The notes beneath the pieces are model-generated. The model did not search any database. It was not told where the DNA came from and saw only the letters and a program-made list of their open reading frames with translations. From contig BCJX01000002.1 in assembly GCA_001600415.1 (NCBI GenBank), forward strand, positions 1,111,476 through 1,175,475: a stretch of DNA of 64,000 nucleotides. The letters are read 5' to 3'. Below, in pieces: positions 33,001-45,700 of this stretch. The DNA comes from Pascua guehoae (Eukaryota; Basidiomycota; Tremellomycetes; Trichosporonales; Trichosporonaceae). The first letter of the stretch is position 1, and each line of letters begins with the position of its first letter. The position numbers and the translations under genes were made by a program.

Positions 33001-35518
33001 AACAGCAGCTGCACCCGCTGCCGTTGTGCGACCGCCGCCCGTCGCAGGCGTCGCTCCTGGCGCTGCGCCAGGTGTCCGACCTCCACCCGCTGCCACACAT
33101 CCACAACCCGTCGCTGGACAGCCCATGCAGGTACGCCCACCAGTTGCTGGCCAGCCGGCCACAGCTGCCGGTGCCGTTCGCCCTGTTCCAGGGCAGCCTG
33201 TTGTGCGACCCATGCCGATCGCTTCGCGCGGAGGACAACAACCAGCCGCGGATGGCCCAGCCAAGCCGTACTACATTTCGGAGCTAAAGGACAACCCGGC
33301 TCGACCAGGCCACATTATCTGCTCGGTGCCGATCCCTCCATCTGGTGCGGGCCCTCGCCAGCCGCCAGGACAAGTCCTTGGCCTCGACGGTAAATTGTTC
33401 ATCGGGCCATCTCCACTGAAACCGACGGCGACGTTTGCAACGATCATCCACCGTGCGCTCGTCAACCTGCCCCGTGGGCGCGGGACACTTGGTGAGGTGT
33501 GCAACTGGGTTGCGGGCGAGTGGGAATGGTTCCGCCTCAACCCCGAGGCTGGGTGGCAAAACTCTATCCGCCACAACCTGTCGCTCAACAAGGCGTTCCT
33601 CAAGGTGCCGCGCATTCCCGAGGACGACCCGGAAAGCAAGGGCTCCGTGTGGATCCTGGACCCAGAAGAGGGCCCTCTATTTGAGGAAAAGCAACGACGC
33701 GACGCGCTGAAGAATGAGGGCAAGGCCAAGAACGCCGAGGAAAAGCGCCTCAAGGAGCGCATGAAGGCCGAGGAGCGTGCGCGCAAGCAACGTGAGCGCG
33801 AGATTCAGATGGCTGAGGCGGCACGTCACCAACATCACCCAGCCTACATGGCCGGCCGCATGCCAGTGCGTCCCGTCGCACGCCCACCCGCACCCGCTGC
33901 ACCACAAGTCGTATCGGCCAACCGCGGGGGCGTGCTGCAGCCCAAGCAAAAGATCAATGTTGTCATCCAGACGATCACGCCAGCGATGCGAGCCAAGAGC
34001 GTCATCGACAAGACCGACTCGTCTGGTGCCCCACTTCCCTTTGTGTGTGACGGCACAACCCTCGTCTTGGAGCAGACGACATTTGGACACCTCACGGGCG
34101 ATATTGTCGACAAACTCAAGGGTCTGGGTGCCGCCGGTGCCGTCGACGTGCTCTCCGCCTGGGTCGTGAACAAGAACAAGCAGCAAGCTGCACGTGCAGC
34201 TCAGCAGCGTGCCGCTGCCCCTGCTGTTCGCCCCGGTGCGCCGGGCACGGCCACTGTTGTGCGTCCCGGTGCGGTACCGGCCCGACCACCCGCTGGCAAA
34301 CCTGCGGTCGCCGGGGTCGCCGGCAAGCCCGGAGGCCCGACCAAGCCTCTCCCCGGACCGGCACCGCCAGGCGCAAACCTCACCAAGGTGATCGGCATGA
34401 TTGCAGAGGTGGCCAACGCGCGAGGAGACGTCAACACGGTCGGGCCGAACGCATCCGCACTCCTACGCTATATCCGGGTCGTCGGTGTGGATATCGACCT
34501 CCGCGTCGCCGAGCGCATTTGGGCAACTGGTGTCGTGCCACCGCTCCCGCCACGCAAGCCAGGCGCCAATGGTACAAAGCCTGCCGTGCCAGGCAAGCCA
34601 GGAGCGGCCCCAGGGGCAGTGAGGCCTGGTGTTGCTGCCCGACCGCCTGTGGCGGCGGCTACACCCGGCGCAGCGGCTGTCCGGCCCGGTGTGCCCGGTG
34701 CGGCTGTACGGCCACCAGCAGGGACAGTTGTGCGTCCACCAGTGGGAACAGCCGTTCGTCCACCGGCTCCCGGCGCGGCTGTACGTCCACCGGCTCCCGG
34801 CACGGCTGTACGCCCACCTCCTGCAGGCGGAGCTGTACGGCCACCGGCTCCAGGCGCAGCGGTACGTCCACCGCCTGCGGGGACGGCTACCGCGCCGACT
34901 CCCGGTGGTCGCCCACCTGCCGCTGGAGCCGCAAGCGGAGTTGCACCTGCACGGCCTCTTGCTGCAGCCGCCGCCGCACCTGCTCCTACTGCCGCGCCTG
35001 CTGCGGTTGCACCGGCCGCTGCCGCCGCTGCTCCCGCCACCGCTCCGGCTGCTGCCCCGGTCGCCGCTCCCGTTGCAGCTCCGGTTGCTGCTCCGATTGC
35101 TGCTCCTGCTCCTGCTCCTGCTCTTGCTCCGGCCGTTGCTCCTGTCGCTGCCCCTGCTGCTGCTCCTGCTCCTGCTGCTCCTACTCCTGCCCATGCTACT
35201 GCTCCGGTCGTTGCTCCTCCCGCCGCCCCTCCAGCCGCCCCTCCAGCCGCCCCTCCAGCTGCTCTGCCGGCCGCTCCTCCCGCTGTCGCTCCTCCCGCGG
35301 CCGCCCCCGTGGCGGCTCCCCCACATCCTCCTCCGCCAGCCCCTACCCCTGTTGCAGCCATAAACCCCACTCCCCCGGTCGCGGTGAATGGCCTCAAGCG
35401 CAAGCTCGACGAGACTGCTGTGTCAGCACCTCCTACGGCCACGCCGACCATTCCTGCCGCGACACCCGCAATTGACGATCCACAGGCCAAGAAGCCACGC
35501 CTCGAGGCCGCACAGTGA
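30024..35518 (+). CDS. FHL1: FHL1: FHA plus forkhead transcription factor
   Basis: Nuclear regulator; in yeast Fhl1 acts with Ifh1 on ribosomal protein genes. Exons are 30024-30188, 30313-31229 and 31276-35518, coding 1774 residues. The FHA domain is in two parts. YYKLQFGDD...VVIGRSV lies at residues 27-55; GPLKSVSRNHAKIEY, YGRNGAWVDDRYYVKG and HIQIATRIFSF lie at about 306-380. Roughly 250 acidic residues sit between them. An acidic and then Lys-rich stretch follows, with KKKAKAKVEK-like runs. Next is a long Ala/Pro region with repeated APTLAAA units. The forkhead domain is about 1075-1156 (ATIIHRALVNLPRGRGTLGE, WQNSIRHNLSLNKAFLKVP). After it comes a basic helix rich in RLKERMKAEERARKQRERE, then Pro/Ala/Val repeats (GAAVRPPAPG) to the end. 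FHA plus forkhead in one protein is diagnostic. Confidence 0.93.
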
Positions 35519-36397
35519 GCGTTTTTGCCTAGAAGTAGCCACTAGTCTTTTTATCTATCTTAAGGGATGTTGTATACCATGCATCTGTGTGGGTTATCAA
35601 AGAGTGCTGCAGTGCAGGATGCGTGGGCGACTAAGAAGCGGCATGGCAAGGCAACTTGAGGCAGGGTTCAGTTCAGCAGTGTACGTGTCCACACGTCTAC
35701 ACGTTATGGTTACTCATCATTTGCCCCACACGCGACGAGTTGTACATTCTGTGCCCCGCAGAGCCGAGTCTGCGACCTCAAATGCCCCCAGGAGAACAAT
35801 TGCTGGTCTCGTCCAGTGCAGAGATCGATACAAGTCGGTTTAGAATGCGAGCGCGATCACACGCAGCGACGGGGCGTGTACCGGCGAAACCACATCCTCC
35901 ATGTGATTCGGTTAATCGTCAACAGCCTGAGGGTGGGTAGTTTGCAGCGGCGATGAACCAAACTCGACCCCAGGTGCACTGCACACAACAGGCTAGGTGA
36001 CGGGGACGGTATCGGATACCGAGTCAGTCGCCATGACCACACGAACAATATGTACATGTGTGCGTGTAGTGCTGGGTACGGTACATGGTACGTGGTACGA
36101 GCACGGAAGGGCGACAGCCAGTTGTTCTGGGTCCAAGCTGAACCACCACCACCACCACCACCAAAGCGATCGCTCATGTCACTGGCCGTTGCTGATACCT
36201 AGGAAGGTAGGAGGTAGGTCGATGCGTAGGATGTTGCCGTCGGTAGGTGGTATACACCCTCTGGCATACACCATGACCACCGCCACATGCCGTCACCACC
36301 GCAATCGCCATCACCATCGCCATCACCGACCACCACCATCCCCATCGCCACCATTACCATCGCCACCATCCCCATCGCCACAACCCCAGCCACACGG

Positions 36398-36511
36398 CAC
36401 AAGCACAAGCACAAGCACAATCACAACCACAAGCACAGGCACAACCACACCCGCAACCACAACCACACCCGCAACCACAACCACAACCACAACCACAACC
36501 ACAACCACACA
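36398..36511. repeat. CACAAC/CACAAG hexanucleotide array
   Basis: ACAAGC and ACAACC units repeat for over 100 bases with little interruption. Confidence 0.88.
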
Positions 36512-36701
36512 CCCAACCCCAACCCCAAATCCACGCGACAAACCATACCACCTCCCTCTCCCCCATTCCACTCACTTACGCTCAATGCCAATGCCAGATC
36601 CACCCCACACCCGCACGCCGGACGGGACGGCCGCCAGAGGGATACCCAGGCTGGCCCAGTGGACATGGTGGACATGTCCCCGTGTCGCCGTGTTTCAGTC
36701 C

Positions 36702-37118
36702 ACCAATGTCCCAGTGTCCCAATGTCCCAATGCCCCAGTGTCCCATCTCGCCACGCCCATCCAATGTCCCAGTGTCCTCTCCCTCTCCCATGTCCCAGTC
36801 CCAAGTCCCACGTCCCATGTCCCATCTGCCCACGCCCACGTCCCAATGTCCCAGTCCCAATATCCAGTCCCAATGGCCAGTCCCAGTGTCCAGTCCCAAT
36901 GTCCCAATGTCCCATCTCGCCACGCCCAGTCCCAATGTCCCAATGTCCCAATGTCCCAATGTCCCAATGTCCCAGTGTCCCATGTCCTGTCGCCAATGTC
37001 CCATGTCCAGTCCCAATCTCCAGTCCCAATGTCTCAGTGTCCAGTCCCATGTCCCAGTGTCCAGTTCCAGTGTCCAGTCCCAGTGTCCTGCCCCAGTGTC
37101 CAGTCCCATGCCCCATGT
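36702..37118. repeat. Degenerate octamer minisatellite (TGTCCCAA)
   Basis: The octamer TGTCCCAA, with variants TGTCCCAG and TGTCCAGTCCCAG, recurs for about 420 bases. Perfect consecutive copies occur near 36937-36972. Confidence 0.88.
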
Positions 37119-38188
37119 GGCCATACCCCATACCACAGTCCAGCACCCGTGTCCAGCCCCTCTTCACTGTCCCAGTATCAGTATCCCCGCACCAGCATCC
37201 CACCACCCCAGCCCCAGAATCCCCGATCCCAGCATCCCAGATCCCAGATCCCGCATGGCCCCCAGCCGCGCCTCGCCACCACTCGCACATAGCCGACGCA
37301 CCAAACCGCACCAAACCACGCCAAACGCCAAACCACGCGACGCGACGCGACGCGTCTCACTGGCTGCACTGCTGCACTGCTGTGCGCCACGCCCGGTCTG
37401 GTCCATCGGCCGCGCCGGCCCGATCGGCCGCCCTCGAATGAAATGGTGGACGTGCCGAGGCTGCGGGTTCGACGGCGACGTCTGTGCGCCAGGGCCGCGT
37501 TAGAACGCGACAGACGTGAATTGTATCGAATCTCGTTGTGGGTTGAATTGCGCGTCTTTTGCGTTTAATGGCGTCGTTGATTCACCGTCGCGTGTCGTGT
37601 CGGGTCGTGTCGTGTCGTGTCGTATGGGGGTTTGAGTCACGCACCCGTGTGTTCGGGTGTTCCATTCTGTTCCACTGCGACGCGTCTTATCGACGCATCC
37701 CTGCACCGCACCCCTCCAGCCTCTGGCCGCCCTGCGCGTCACTCGCAGACTGTCCACTCGCCAGCTGCCCCTTCGCCCCCACCCCGACGTGACCCCGCAA
37801 GTCAGATACGGCCTGCATGGACCCAGTACCTATGATACACAATATCCGCCCGATGCGACAAGATACCTAGTAGTAATATTAACGACGACAGACGGATCCG
37901 CGGCCCAGCGCGTTCGCGTGTGTGCCCCCGTGCAAAAAGTCCGCGCAATAGTCTAATCTGTGCGGGTGGTGGGTGGTGGTTTTCTACGTAACGAGACGCG
38001 CGGGGTAGGTGGTCTACTGGCGCGGAATCGAGTGGTATCTGTACTGGTCAGCAAGTCTGTGCGCGGGGTGGGTGCTGTGGCGCCACTGTGCTCATGCCAA
38101 CGCGACGATCAGGCCCGGTCGGTGGCCCTTGCTCTGCGATGGCTCTTGCTCTCGCTCGCTCGGAGACTTTTTTTTTTTTTTTTGGTAC

Positions 38189-39474
38189 TCACGTCGGAGG
38201 AATCTCGTTCAGGTCGTGCTCGCCGTCGCTGAGCATGTCGTTCGAGTGCATGCTCTGGTGATGTGTGGCGTCGGGGTTGCTGAGCAAGCTGGTGCGGTTG
38301 GGGCTGACGGGCTCGTGTCCCGTGCTGTGGCTATAGTTTGTCGTGGGGCTCGTGGGGCTGCGCTCGGCCTGGGCCTCGCGGTACTTTGCTGCCGCTGCGG
38401 CCGACTGGGGCGTCTGGGACGTGGCGGCGTACGGGTCCTCTGCATAGTTGTTGGCGTACGTATTGTACGACGTTGCGCCTGCGGCACCGGCACCGGCCGC
38501 GCCGACCCCGGTCATCTGCGCGGCATCGTACGGGCTGCCGCCCGCATTGTAGCCATAGTTTGGCTGGCCCAGGTAGTCGTGCGCGTCGGGCATGTGCATT
38601 GGCTGCGCATTGTACTGGTCGTACGCGCCGCCCTGCGTCGCGGGGTCGTACGGGTACGGGTCGACCGTGTCGTTTGGCAAGCTCACCGCGGGCGACGTCG
38701 GGTCATGCAGGTCGAGCGGGTCGGCCTGCGAGTGGCGCGCAGAGTGGTACGGGTCAAACATCTTGTCGTCAAAGGCGATTTCGCTGCGCTTCCTGCGGCG
38801 GTACAGGAAATAGGCAATGAGCGCAATGATAATCGCCGCACCACACACGCCGCCCACGACGCCGCCGACAATCGCCGGTGTGTTGGACTTGTGCGAGTTG
38901 TGACTTGGCACGACGGTCTGGACCGCCTGGCCATCGCTGTTGGTCGTCGTGATTGTGCTGGAAGTGTTAGCAGTGTTTAGGTGGGGCAGTTTGGGAGAAG
39001 TGGGGTCTATACGCACGTGTAGTATGTGCCACCACCGCCGCCGGTCGATGTGGGCGCGGTGTCACCGCCAGTGGTCGAGAGTGCCGACGTGGGGCCAGTG
39101 GAGCCATTGGACGACGTCGGCCGCGTGGTGGGGTCTTCCGACGACGGCTCGGCGGGGTTTGATGTCGTCGAGGGCTCTGCCGTCGTCGTGGGGCCTGCGC
39201 TCGACGACGGCTCGGTCGGGGGATCGCTCGCGCTGGAACTAGACGTCGGGTCTGGCGACGACGTCGTGCTGCTCGGCTGGTCGTCGGACGATGATGGTGG
39301 GGCCGTCGTCGACGCGTCGCCGCCGCCGCCAGACGTGGGGCCCTGGCCGTCCGAGGAACCGGGCGGCGACTCGCCTCCAGACGATCCGGTCGGTTCACCA
39401 GTGCCGGGGGAGGAAGGGTCCGGGTCGGGTGTTGGGCCTACGGGAATGCGAGATGAAGACGAAGAAGAAGACAT
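38189..39474 (-). CDS. Ser/Thr-rich single-pass membrane protein
   Basis: Predicted 408-residue surface or sensor-like protein, resembling Mid2/WSC-type architecture in layout only. Exons are 39017-39474 and 38189-38957; the 58-62-nt class intron (38958-39016) uses GTGCGT and CCAG. The first 175 residues are Ser/Thr/Pro-rich, as in an O-mannosylated ectodomain. A transmembrane helix (GGVCGAAIIIALIAYFLY, about residues 182-203) is followed by RRRKRSE, placing the C-terminus in the cytosol. The cytosolic part is rich in Tyr, Asp, Pro and Ala. The first ATG (39474) gives MSSSSSSSRIPVG with no cleavable signal; a hydrophobic stretch upstream (STLVFLLSIASTCTR) is in frame but lacks an ATG, so an earlier exon may carry the start. 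A GTGAGT at the stop could hide another exon. Confidence 0.7.
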
Positions 39475-42120
39475 GTCAGCGGCGGTTCGGGTGCAGGTCG
39501 AGGCGATGGACAGGAGAAAAACGAGAGTGGACGGGAATGAACGAGATGGCAATGGTGACAACGGCGAGTTGCAAAGTGTGGGATGTGGGATGTGGGCAGA
39601 GCTAGGTACGAGGTAACGAGGGGAGCAAAACACGCAGGCAGGAACAAGCAGCGCCGCAAATCCCACCACGAATGCTGGGGCTTATCGATCTGCGCGTGTG
39701 CAGACTACAGTATGGTTTGTGCCGAATGCATGCCGATTCTGGCCAAAGAATTGCGCACAGTGATCGGATGCGGCGCGGCGCAGTGCATGCGGCCGTGGCC
39801 GCGGTGGCGGCCGACGGCGCATGCATCAAAGTCGGGGGTGACAAGGGCGTCTCGCCTCGTCGTCGGGGCAGGGCGCGCCAGGCGCCGCTTGCGTTGCTCT
39901 GCGCCGTTTTCCTATCCCCCAGACCCTCGAACAGTGGTCCCTTTGGAGCCTGGTACGCCACCACCACCATCCCTCTTGCACATGCACACCGCGGAAATGT
40001 ACCGCGGCGCAGAATAGTACCTGGCACCTGGCACCTGCACCTTCGCATCCAGCACCGGCACCGGCACCAGCACCTGCACCTACACCGCATCTACACCGCA
40101 CCTAACACACACACACACACACACACCCCCCCCATATATATACCCAAGGGTTACCTCCTCGCTCCGATCGGCGCCGCCCGGCTAACCCACAGAACTGTCC
40201 CACCTCCTCCCCCCCTCGAAAACCCCCCCGCCCCCCCGCCGGCCGAACACCCCCCCGTTCAATTGGGTCTTGCTTCGCACCGGTCCGTCACACCCCTGAC
40301 TCTCTTCAACTGCAACAACCTAGGGCCCGCGAGACAACCGGAACAGCGCCCTCGGACTCGCTCACCTTGACGCTTCAACAGTGGCAGTGGCATGGCGCAG
40401 GGATGGCGGCGTAGGGAGCGCGAGGGCGAGGGCGAGGGCGGGGTAAAGGGTGGGGGCGAGACGGGTGGTCGGTGGCAACCAGTGGGAGTGGAAGAATGGA
40501 CAGACTGATGTTGCAGGATAAGAATTAGTAGTGGGCAGCAGCGTGTTGTCGACCCCAGTCGTATTCACCCCCCCGATCCCCGGCGTCCCTGAGGTTTTTT
40601 CTTGTATTAGAAGAGAGTGCAGCTACAAACTCGTGGTGGGCCGCATCCCCACCAACTCTGCCGCTAGCTAGCTCTGCACTCTCCACCCGCGCGCCTCGTC
40701 GCGCGCGCGCGCCAGACAACCGCATTCGGCGCTGTTTGGGAAGAAAAACGCACCACTGGCTGGCTGCTGGCTGCTGACGCAAGGCGCGCCAAACGCCCCG
40801 CCCCGGCCAGGGACCGAGCAGGGTGCATCTCAGGGTCGGACAGGGACGTGCACACGTACTCGCTCCGAGCGCAGCTAGCGCATCCTCTTGCTTTTCCTTG
40901 CTTGGCTCCTTCCTTGCCTCCTTTGCTCTGTCCTGGCAGAGTTGTTTTTGGTGCCTTTGCCGGGGGTGGTTTGTTGCAGAGACAGATGCTTCCGGGGGTT
41001 ATCACCCCAGAAACCACCACCAGTGCCACTGGCCACTGGGCTGGATGGACGCCCACTGTGCTTGTGCTTGCCGTTGTGCTTGTTTGGATTCGACGGGACG
41101 ACCCCTGCGGCTTGGCCTCGCAGATGGCAGGCAGTAGTGTGACACTGCAGTCTTCGCGCAGAGACCGTCGCAGACGCCGTTGACAGAATACTACTACTGT
41201 ACTTGGGCGCAGCCAAGTCGAGGTACTGTAGATTGAGGCGGTGCATGTCGCCAAGGTCACGACCACACGCGCGTGATTCTCGATCCGCAGTCGGCGTCGG
41301 GCTTACTCTGGTGTGTCGCCAGGCTACATGCAAGACAATAACATGGTACGTTTTGCACCGCCTCGTCGCGTGCCACATGCCACATGCCACTAGCCTTTTG
41401 TCGAGATACAGTAACCTTTGACCACAAGGTCAGAAACGAGCACAACTCAATGCTCGCCCACGTCGACGTCGGACAAGCCCACACACACCTACAGCTCGGC
41501 GCACGTGGCCGGGGGACGTGCCGGCATACTCGGCCCGGAGGGCAAGGCACCACGCCAACCGTCTACGCGTCTTAGGCTAGCTTGCCTTGCCTGTGGTCGC
41601 AGAGCTGGCGTCCGAATAGCCAAGCAGCGCGGATCGTCTGCGAGGTGGCCCGCAGACACGGCTGGCGTGTCTGGTGGCAAAGCGCACAGTGGCGTTGCAT
41701 GCCTTTGGATGCATCACTTTGTGGATACATGGGCCTAGCGCACGAGCGGAATCTGCCAGAAATGCACCCGCACCTCTGCATCCACCCTGCATGCCCCTGC
41801 AGCCTGCAGCCTGCAGCCCAGTCCAACTCCTGTGCTGTACCACGCGACCACGCTCTGGCTGCGCATGGCTGCGCTAATCTCCGCGGCATGGCATTCCGAC
41901 CACCACACCACGACCACAGGTAATGTCGCTCTCTCGATCACGCACGGGTCGCGCGGATCGCTCACTATACGTCTGCCTTATCGCCGGGGCTCGGCGTTTG
42001 ATCCGACCTCTGCTCGTGCTGCACAGCTTTTGCCACCGTTGTTGGTGCAGATCTGTGAATGCCCGGCGTGCTCGGGGCGCTCGGAGCATGCATGGGTTGC
42101 GGCTTGGCCAGTCTGAGCAT

Positions 42121-42245
42121 TGGGTGCTTGGTATTGGGTACGGTGCTGGGTGCTGGGTGCTGGATATTGCTGGGTACTGCTGGGTACTGGGCACTGGGTT
42201 CTGATACTACATGCTGGATACTGCAAACTCGGTGCTGGTGCTCGG
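42121..42245. repeat. Degenerate GGGTGCTGGGTACT repeats
   Basis: TGCTGGG and TACTGGG units recur about a dozen times with variation. Confidence 0.75.
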
Positions 42246-42485
42246 TGCCGACATGCATCTGATGCATGTGCATGCTACACACGGGCGCCAGTGGTCTGGG
42301 GTACGATACGTGCCCACAAGTGGGGGGACGGCTGCTCGCTCGGCGTTGTCCCTCCTCTCGCTCCGCGTCACCCCTCCCCCTCTCAGCATTGCGTCGCTCG
42401 GCTCGACAGTGGGTGTCTCGAGTCCAAGGTGTACCCCTGCCACCACACTCGAGCAGTGAAGGCCCCACGCATACTGGCTCGACTC

Positions 42486-42533
42486 GTGCATCGGTGCATC
42501 GGTGCATCGGTGCATCGGTGCATCGGTGCATCA
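42486..42533. repeat. Octamer array GTGCATCG x6
   Basis: Five perfect copies of GTGCATCG are followed by one with a single change (GTGCATCA). Confidence 0.95.
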
Positions 42534-42580
42534 GCTGCATCGATGAGCTGCATGGCCCTTGTACGACCATGCCCAACACC

Positions 42581-42746
42581 TCGGTGTATCAGCCCCCGCC
42601 GACTGCTTGGTGTATCAACCCTGCGACAGCTCGGTGTATCAACCCCGCCGACACCTCAGTGTATCAACCCCACCGCAGCTCAGCGTATCGACCCACCGAC
42701 AGCTCAAAGTATCAACCCCGCGCCTCAGTGCATGACCCCACCGCAC
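42581..42746. repeat. About 24-nt minisatellite abutting the BUR1 3' end
   Basis: Seven degenerate units of 21-27 nt, consensus TCAGTGTATCAACCCCACCGACAGC. They run up to the stop codon side of the kinase gene. Confidence 0.85.
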
Positions 42747-45700
42747 CTAATACGGCAAGCCGTCGTCGCGGCGCATCCGCTTATCTGCGCGCCACGGCTC
42801 GTCGCCGGGTCCGCGCTTGAGTGGGGGTCCGCCAAAGCTCGGCCCGCTGGGCGGGCGCGCGCCGCCCGTGAGCTTGAAGCCTGGTGGGCCTCCAGGGCCG
42901 CCTGGTCCGCCTGGCCCACCTGGGCCCGGTCCACCGGGACCTCGTCCTGGGCCGCCGGCGAGCCTGAACGACGGGGGTGGGAGGCCAGGACGGCTAGGCA
43001 GGCCTGGCGGTCCGTAGCCCTGTCCTCCTGGCCCGCCTGGTCCTCCTGGTCCGCCGGGGCCGGCTTGGTGGTACTGCTGGTACGGGGGGCGCATGGGCAT
43101 TCCGGGGCCGCCGCCCGGGCCGTGTCCGAGGCCTGGCGGGCCGTGGTGGCCTGGATGGCCGCTAGGTCCGGGGCCGTGTCCGTGTGCGCCCATGCCGTAC
43201 CCGCCATGGCCACCGTGGCCTCCGTGCATACCGGGCCCACCGTGCATACCGGGGCGGAACGCGTTGGGTGGTGGCCGCGGCTGTGGGCGCACGGGGCCGC
43301 TCCATGCCGGCGGCTGGTTGGACATGTGGGGTGGGCGGTATGCGGGTGCTGGGGCCGCGGGCTGGCGGCTGCGGGTTGTCATTTCGTGCGACGACTCGAC
43401 AATGGGGATTCTGCAGCATGAGTAAACTGGGACACGCCTCCGGGGGTACGCACTTGCCGAGCTTTGCAGGCATGGGGTCTGTCCAGAACCAGACGTGCTC
43501 GAGCGCCTGACTCGCGGTGGGGCGTTTGGCGGGGTTGATTGTGAGGAGCTGGATCATGAGGTCGGCGCCGCACCGGTCCATCCTGGTTGTCAGTAGCGGT
43601 TCAAGCACAACTACCTCTCGTACTCACTGCCACTTGCGCGCGCTCTGCAGGAGGGTCGTGTCGCGCGGCGTCTTATCCCACGGATGGCCCTTTGCCTCTG
43701 GGAAGCCGGGGAGCTTGTCCCACCCTGGCCAATTTTGCTGATTTGGCGGACCCGCACGGCCAAAGATGCGGAAGAGCTGGTCGCGGTCCGTCTCGCCGGG
43801 GAAGATTGGCTCGCGCAGGTACATTTCGCCAAGGATACACCCCATGGACCACAGATCGATCGCTGGCGTATAGTGCACGTCGCCGAGGAGAAGCTCTGGC
43901 GCGCGGTACCAGCGCGTGACGACCATGTTGGTGTACTCGTGCGGGCTGTGTTTGGGGAGCGCCTCGGTGCCGAGTGTGCGTGCGAGGCCAAAGTCTGCAA
44001 TCATGACCTGGCCCTCTTTGCTGACGAGAATGTTTGCCGTCTTGAGATCGCGGTGGATGATATTGTTGTCGTGCATGTACGCGAGGCCCTCGAGAATCTG
44101 GCGCAGGAGGAGCTTTGCGACCGAGTGCGTCATCTTAAAGTCCTTGTTCATGAGCAGGCCGCACAGGTCGTGGTCCATGTAGGGAAAGACCATGAACACC
44201 TCGCCGCGGTGGCCGCGGTCACTGGCGACTTCTGGTAGGGTCAGCATTGTGCATCCAGCCATTGGCACGACCCACTCCTCTGCACCACCATGTCGAGGAT
44301 GGGCACAATGTTGGTGTGGCGCAGCTCTTTGAGAATCTTGATTTCTCGCACCGTCGTCACCGACACGCCGTCGCGCGGGTTGTGGGTAATGAGCTTTTTC
44401 AGCGCCACTGGTCGGCGCGAGCTCAGCTCGACCGCCTTGGTGACGACACCAAACGTGCCCTCGCCGAGCTTGCTCCCGAGATCGTAGGCAGCCAACGTCG
44501 TGGTGCCCTCAAAGTCGCGACCCAGGGCTTCTTGCTCCTCGGCCGCAGTCGGGAAGCGGAAGATCTTTGGCCCAGTGTGGTAGTGCTCCCTCCCGACCGG
44601 CGTCGACACGCGCGTCACGGGGTCGAGCAGGTTGCGGTTGGGTGCGTGCGCACCGCTGCCGTCCTGCCGCACGCGCGGCACAAACGCCTTGGCTGCGGCC
44701 GAGAGCGCCTTGGCTGGCGTGGAGGTCTTGGCCTTGGGCGACGCGGGTCCGCTGGTCGGTCCACTTGGAGGTAGACTCGTCGGGCCACTGCCTGGTGGCG
44801 GAGGCGGGGCTTCGTCGTCTGGTGGCGGCGGCGGGGGCGAGGCGGGTGGAGGTGGCGGGGGCGGTGGATCATGCGGACTCCGAGGCGGGGGTGGTGGCTC
44901 GTGTGGGCTCCGAGGTGGTGCAGGCTGGTCGCGGCCGCGCACCCCAGGCGGGACCTTGGGTCCACCGTCGCCTTCAGGCACAGCCCCTTCCTCGGCGTCG
45001 CTAATCTCGCCCTCCTCCACATCAGGCTTGGGCGGACTACGGGGGGGTGAACGCGGCCGCTCCAGTGGGCGCCGGTCGCTCCGGCTATCCGGGCCGCTCG
45101 GTCGCCACTGGTCCCCGCCGCCGAGGTCGGCACGAGTGCCACGATCGCCACCGCCACCTCCACCTCCACCTCCACGATCGCTCGAGCGGTCCTCACGGCG
45201 CTCCTCACGGCGATCGTCCCGGCGCTCATCCCTGCGCTCATCCCTGCGCTCGCCGTACCGCCTCTCGTCGCGCCAGTCGCCTCGCCGGTCGTCGCGCCGG
45301 TCGCGATCGCGGCCCCGCTCCCAGTCCCGCTCTCGGTCGCCGTACCGTCCTCCCCCACCATACCTATCGCCACGGTCGGCGCGGTCGCGGTCGCGCAAAC
45401 GATCCATCTCTCTCTCGTCACGCTCGTCGCGCCGTGGCGGGCCGCGCCGGAAGAATGGGTCCCGGTCTCGTTCACGGTCGCGCTCGTCGTTGTATCGCGG
45501 CTCGGCGCCGGGTACGAACCGGTCAGTAACTATGGGCATGTCGTACCCATACCGTCTGGGGGAGCGGGGGCGCGGCGCGCGGTCACCATCACGCGAGCGG
45601 TCCCTTGGATCCCGGGGGTCGCGGTCTCGGTCTCGTGGGTCCCGGAGGTCGCGGTCGCGGTCGCGGGCGTGTGGGTGTGGGTCTCGATACCGCCCATCAC

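Larger units (their letters stand above)
35519..38188. other. 2.7 kb minisatellite-rich spacer
   Basis: This lies between the FHL1 end and the membrane protein at 38189 (convergent). The middle is dominated by simple tandem arrays: CCATCGCCA-like near 36295-36380, CACAAC at 36398-36511 and an 8-nt array at 36702-37118. A TCGTG-type run sits near 37592-37622 and a T15 run near 38169-38183. Long open frames here are repeat artefacts. No gene was seen. Confidence 0.6.
39475..42746. other. 3.3 kb spacer with several tandem arrays
   Basis: It contains a CACCTGGCACCTGCACC-type array near 40019-40085, a CA run near 40105-40126, a CCTGCAG triplicate near 41796-41817 and the three arrays listed at 42121, 42486 and 42581. 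No gene was recognised. Confidence 0.55.

Noticed and set aside
31558..35490. Long minus-strand frames opposite FHL1
   Set aside because: Shadow frames of the GC-rich Ala/Pro repeats of FHL1, which has recognisable FHA and forkhead domains on the plus strand.
36398..37118. CRISPR array or telomere
   Set aside because: The arrays have no unique spacers and the genome is fungal; repeat degeneracy and flanking genes on both sides argue against a chromosome end.
36287..37500. Open frames of 430 and 380 codons on both strands
   Set aside because: They arise from stop-free CACAAC and TGTCCCAA tandem repeats; translations are simple repeats in several frames at once.
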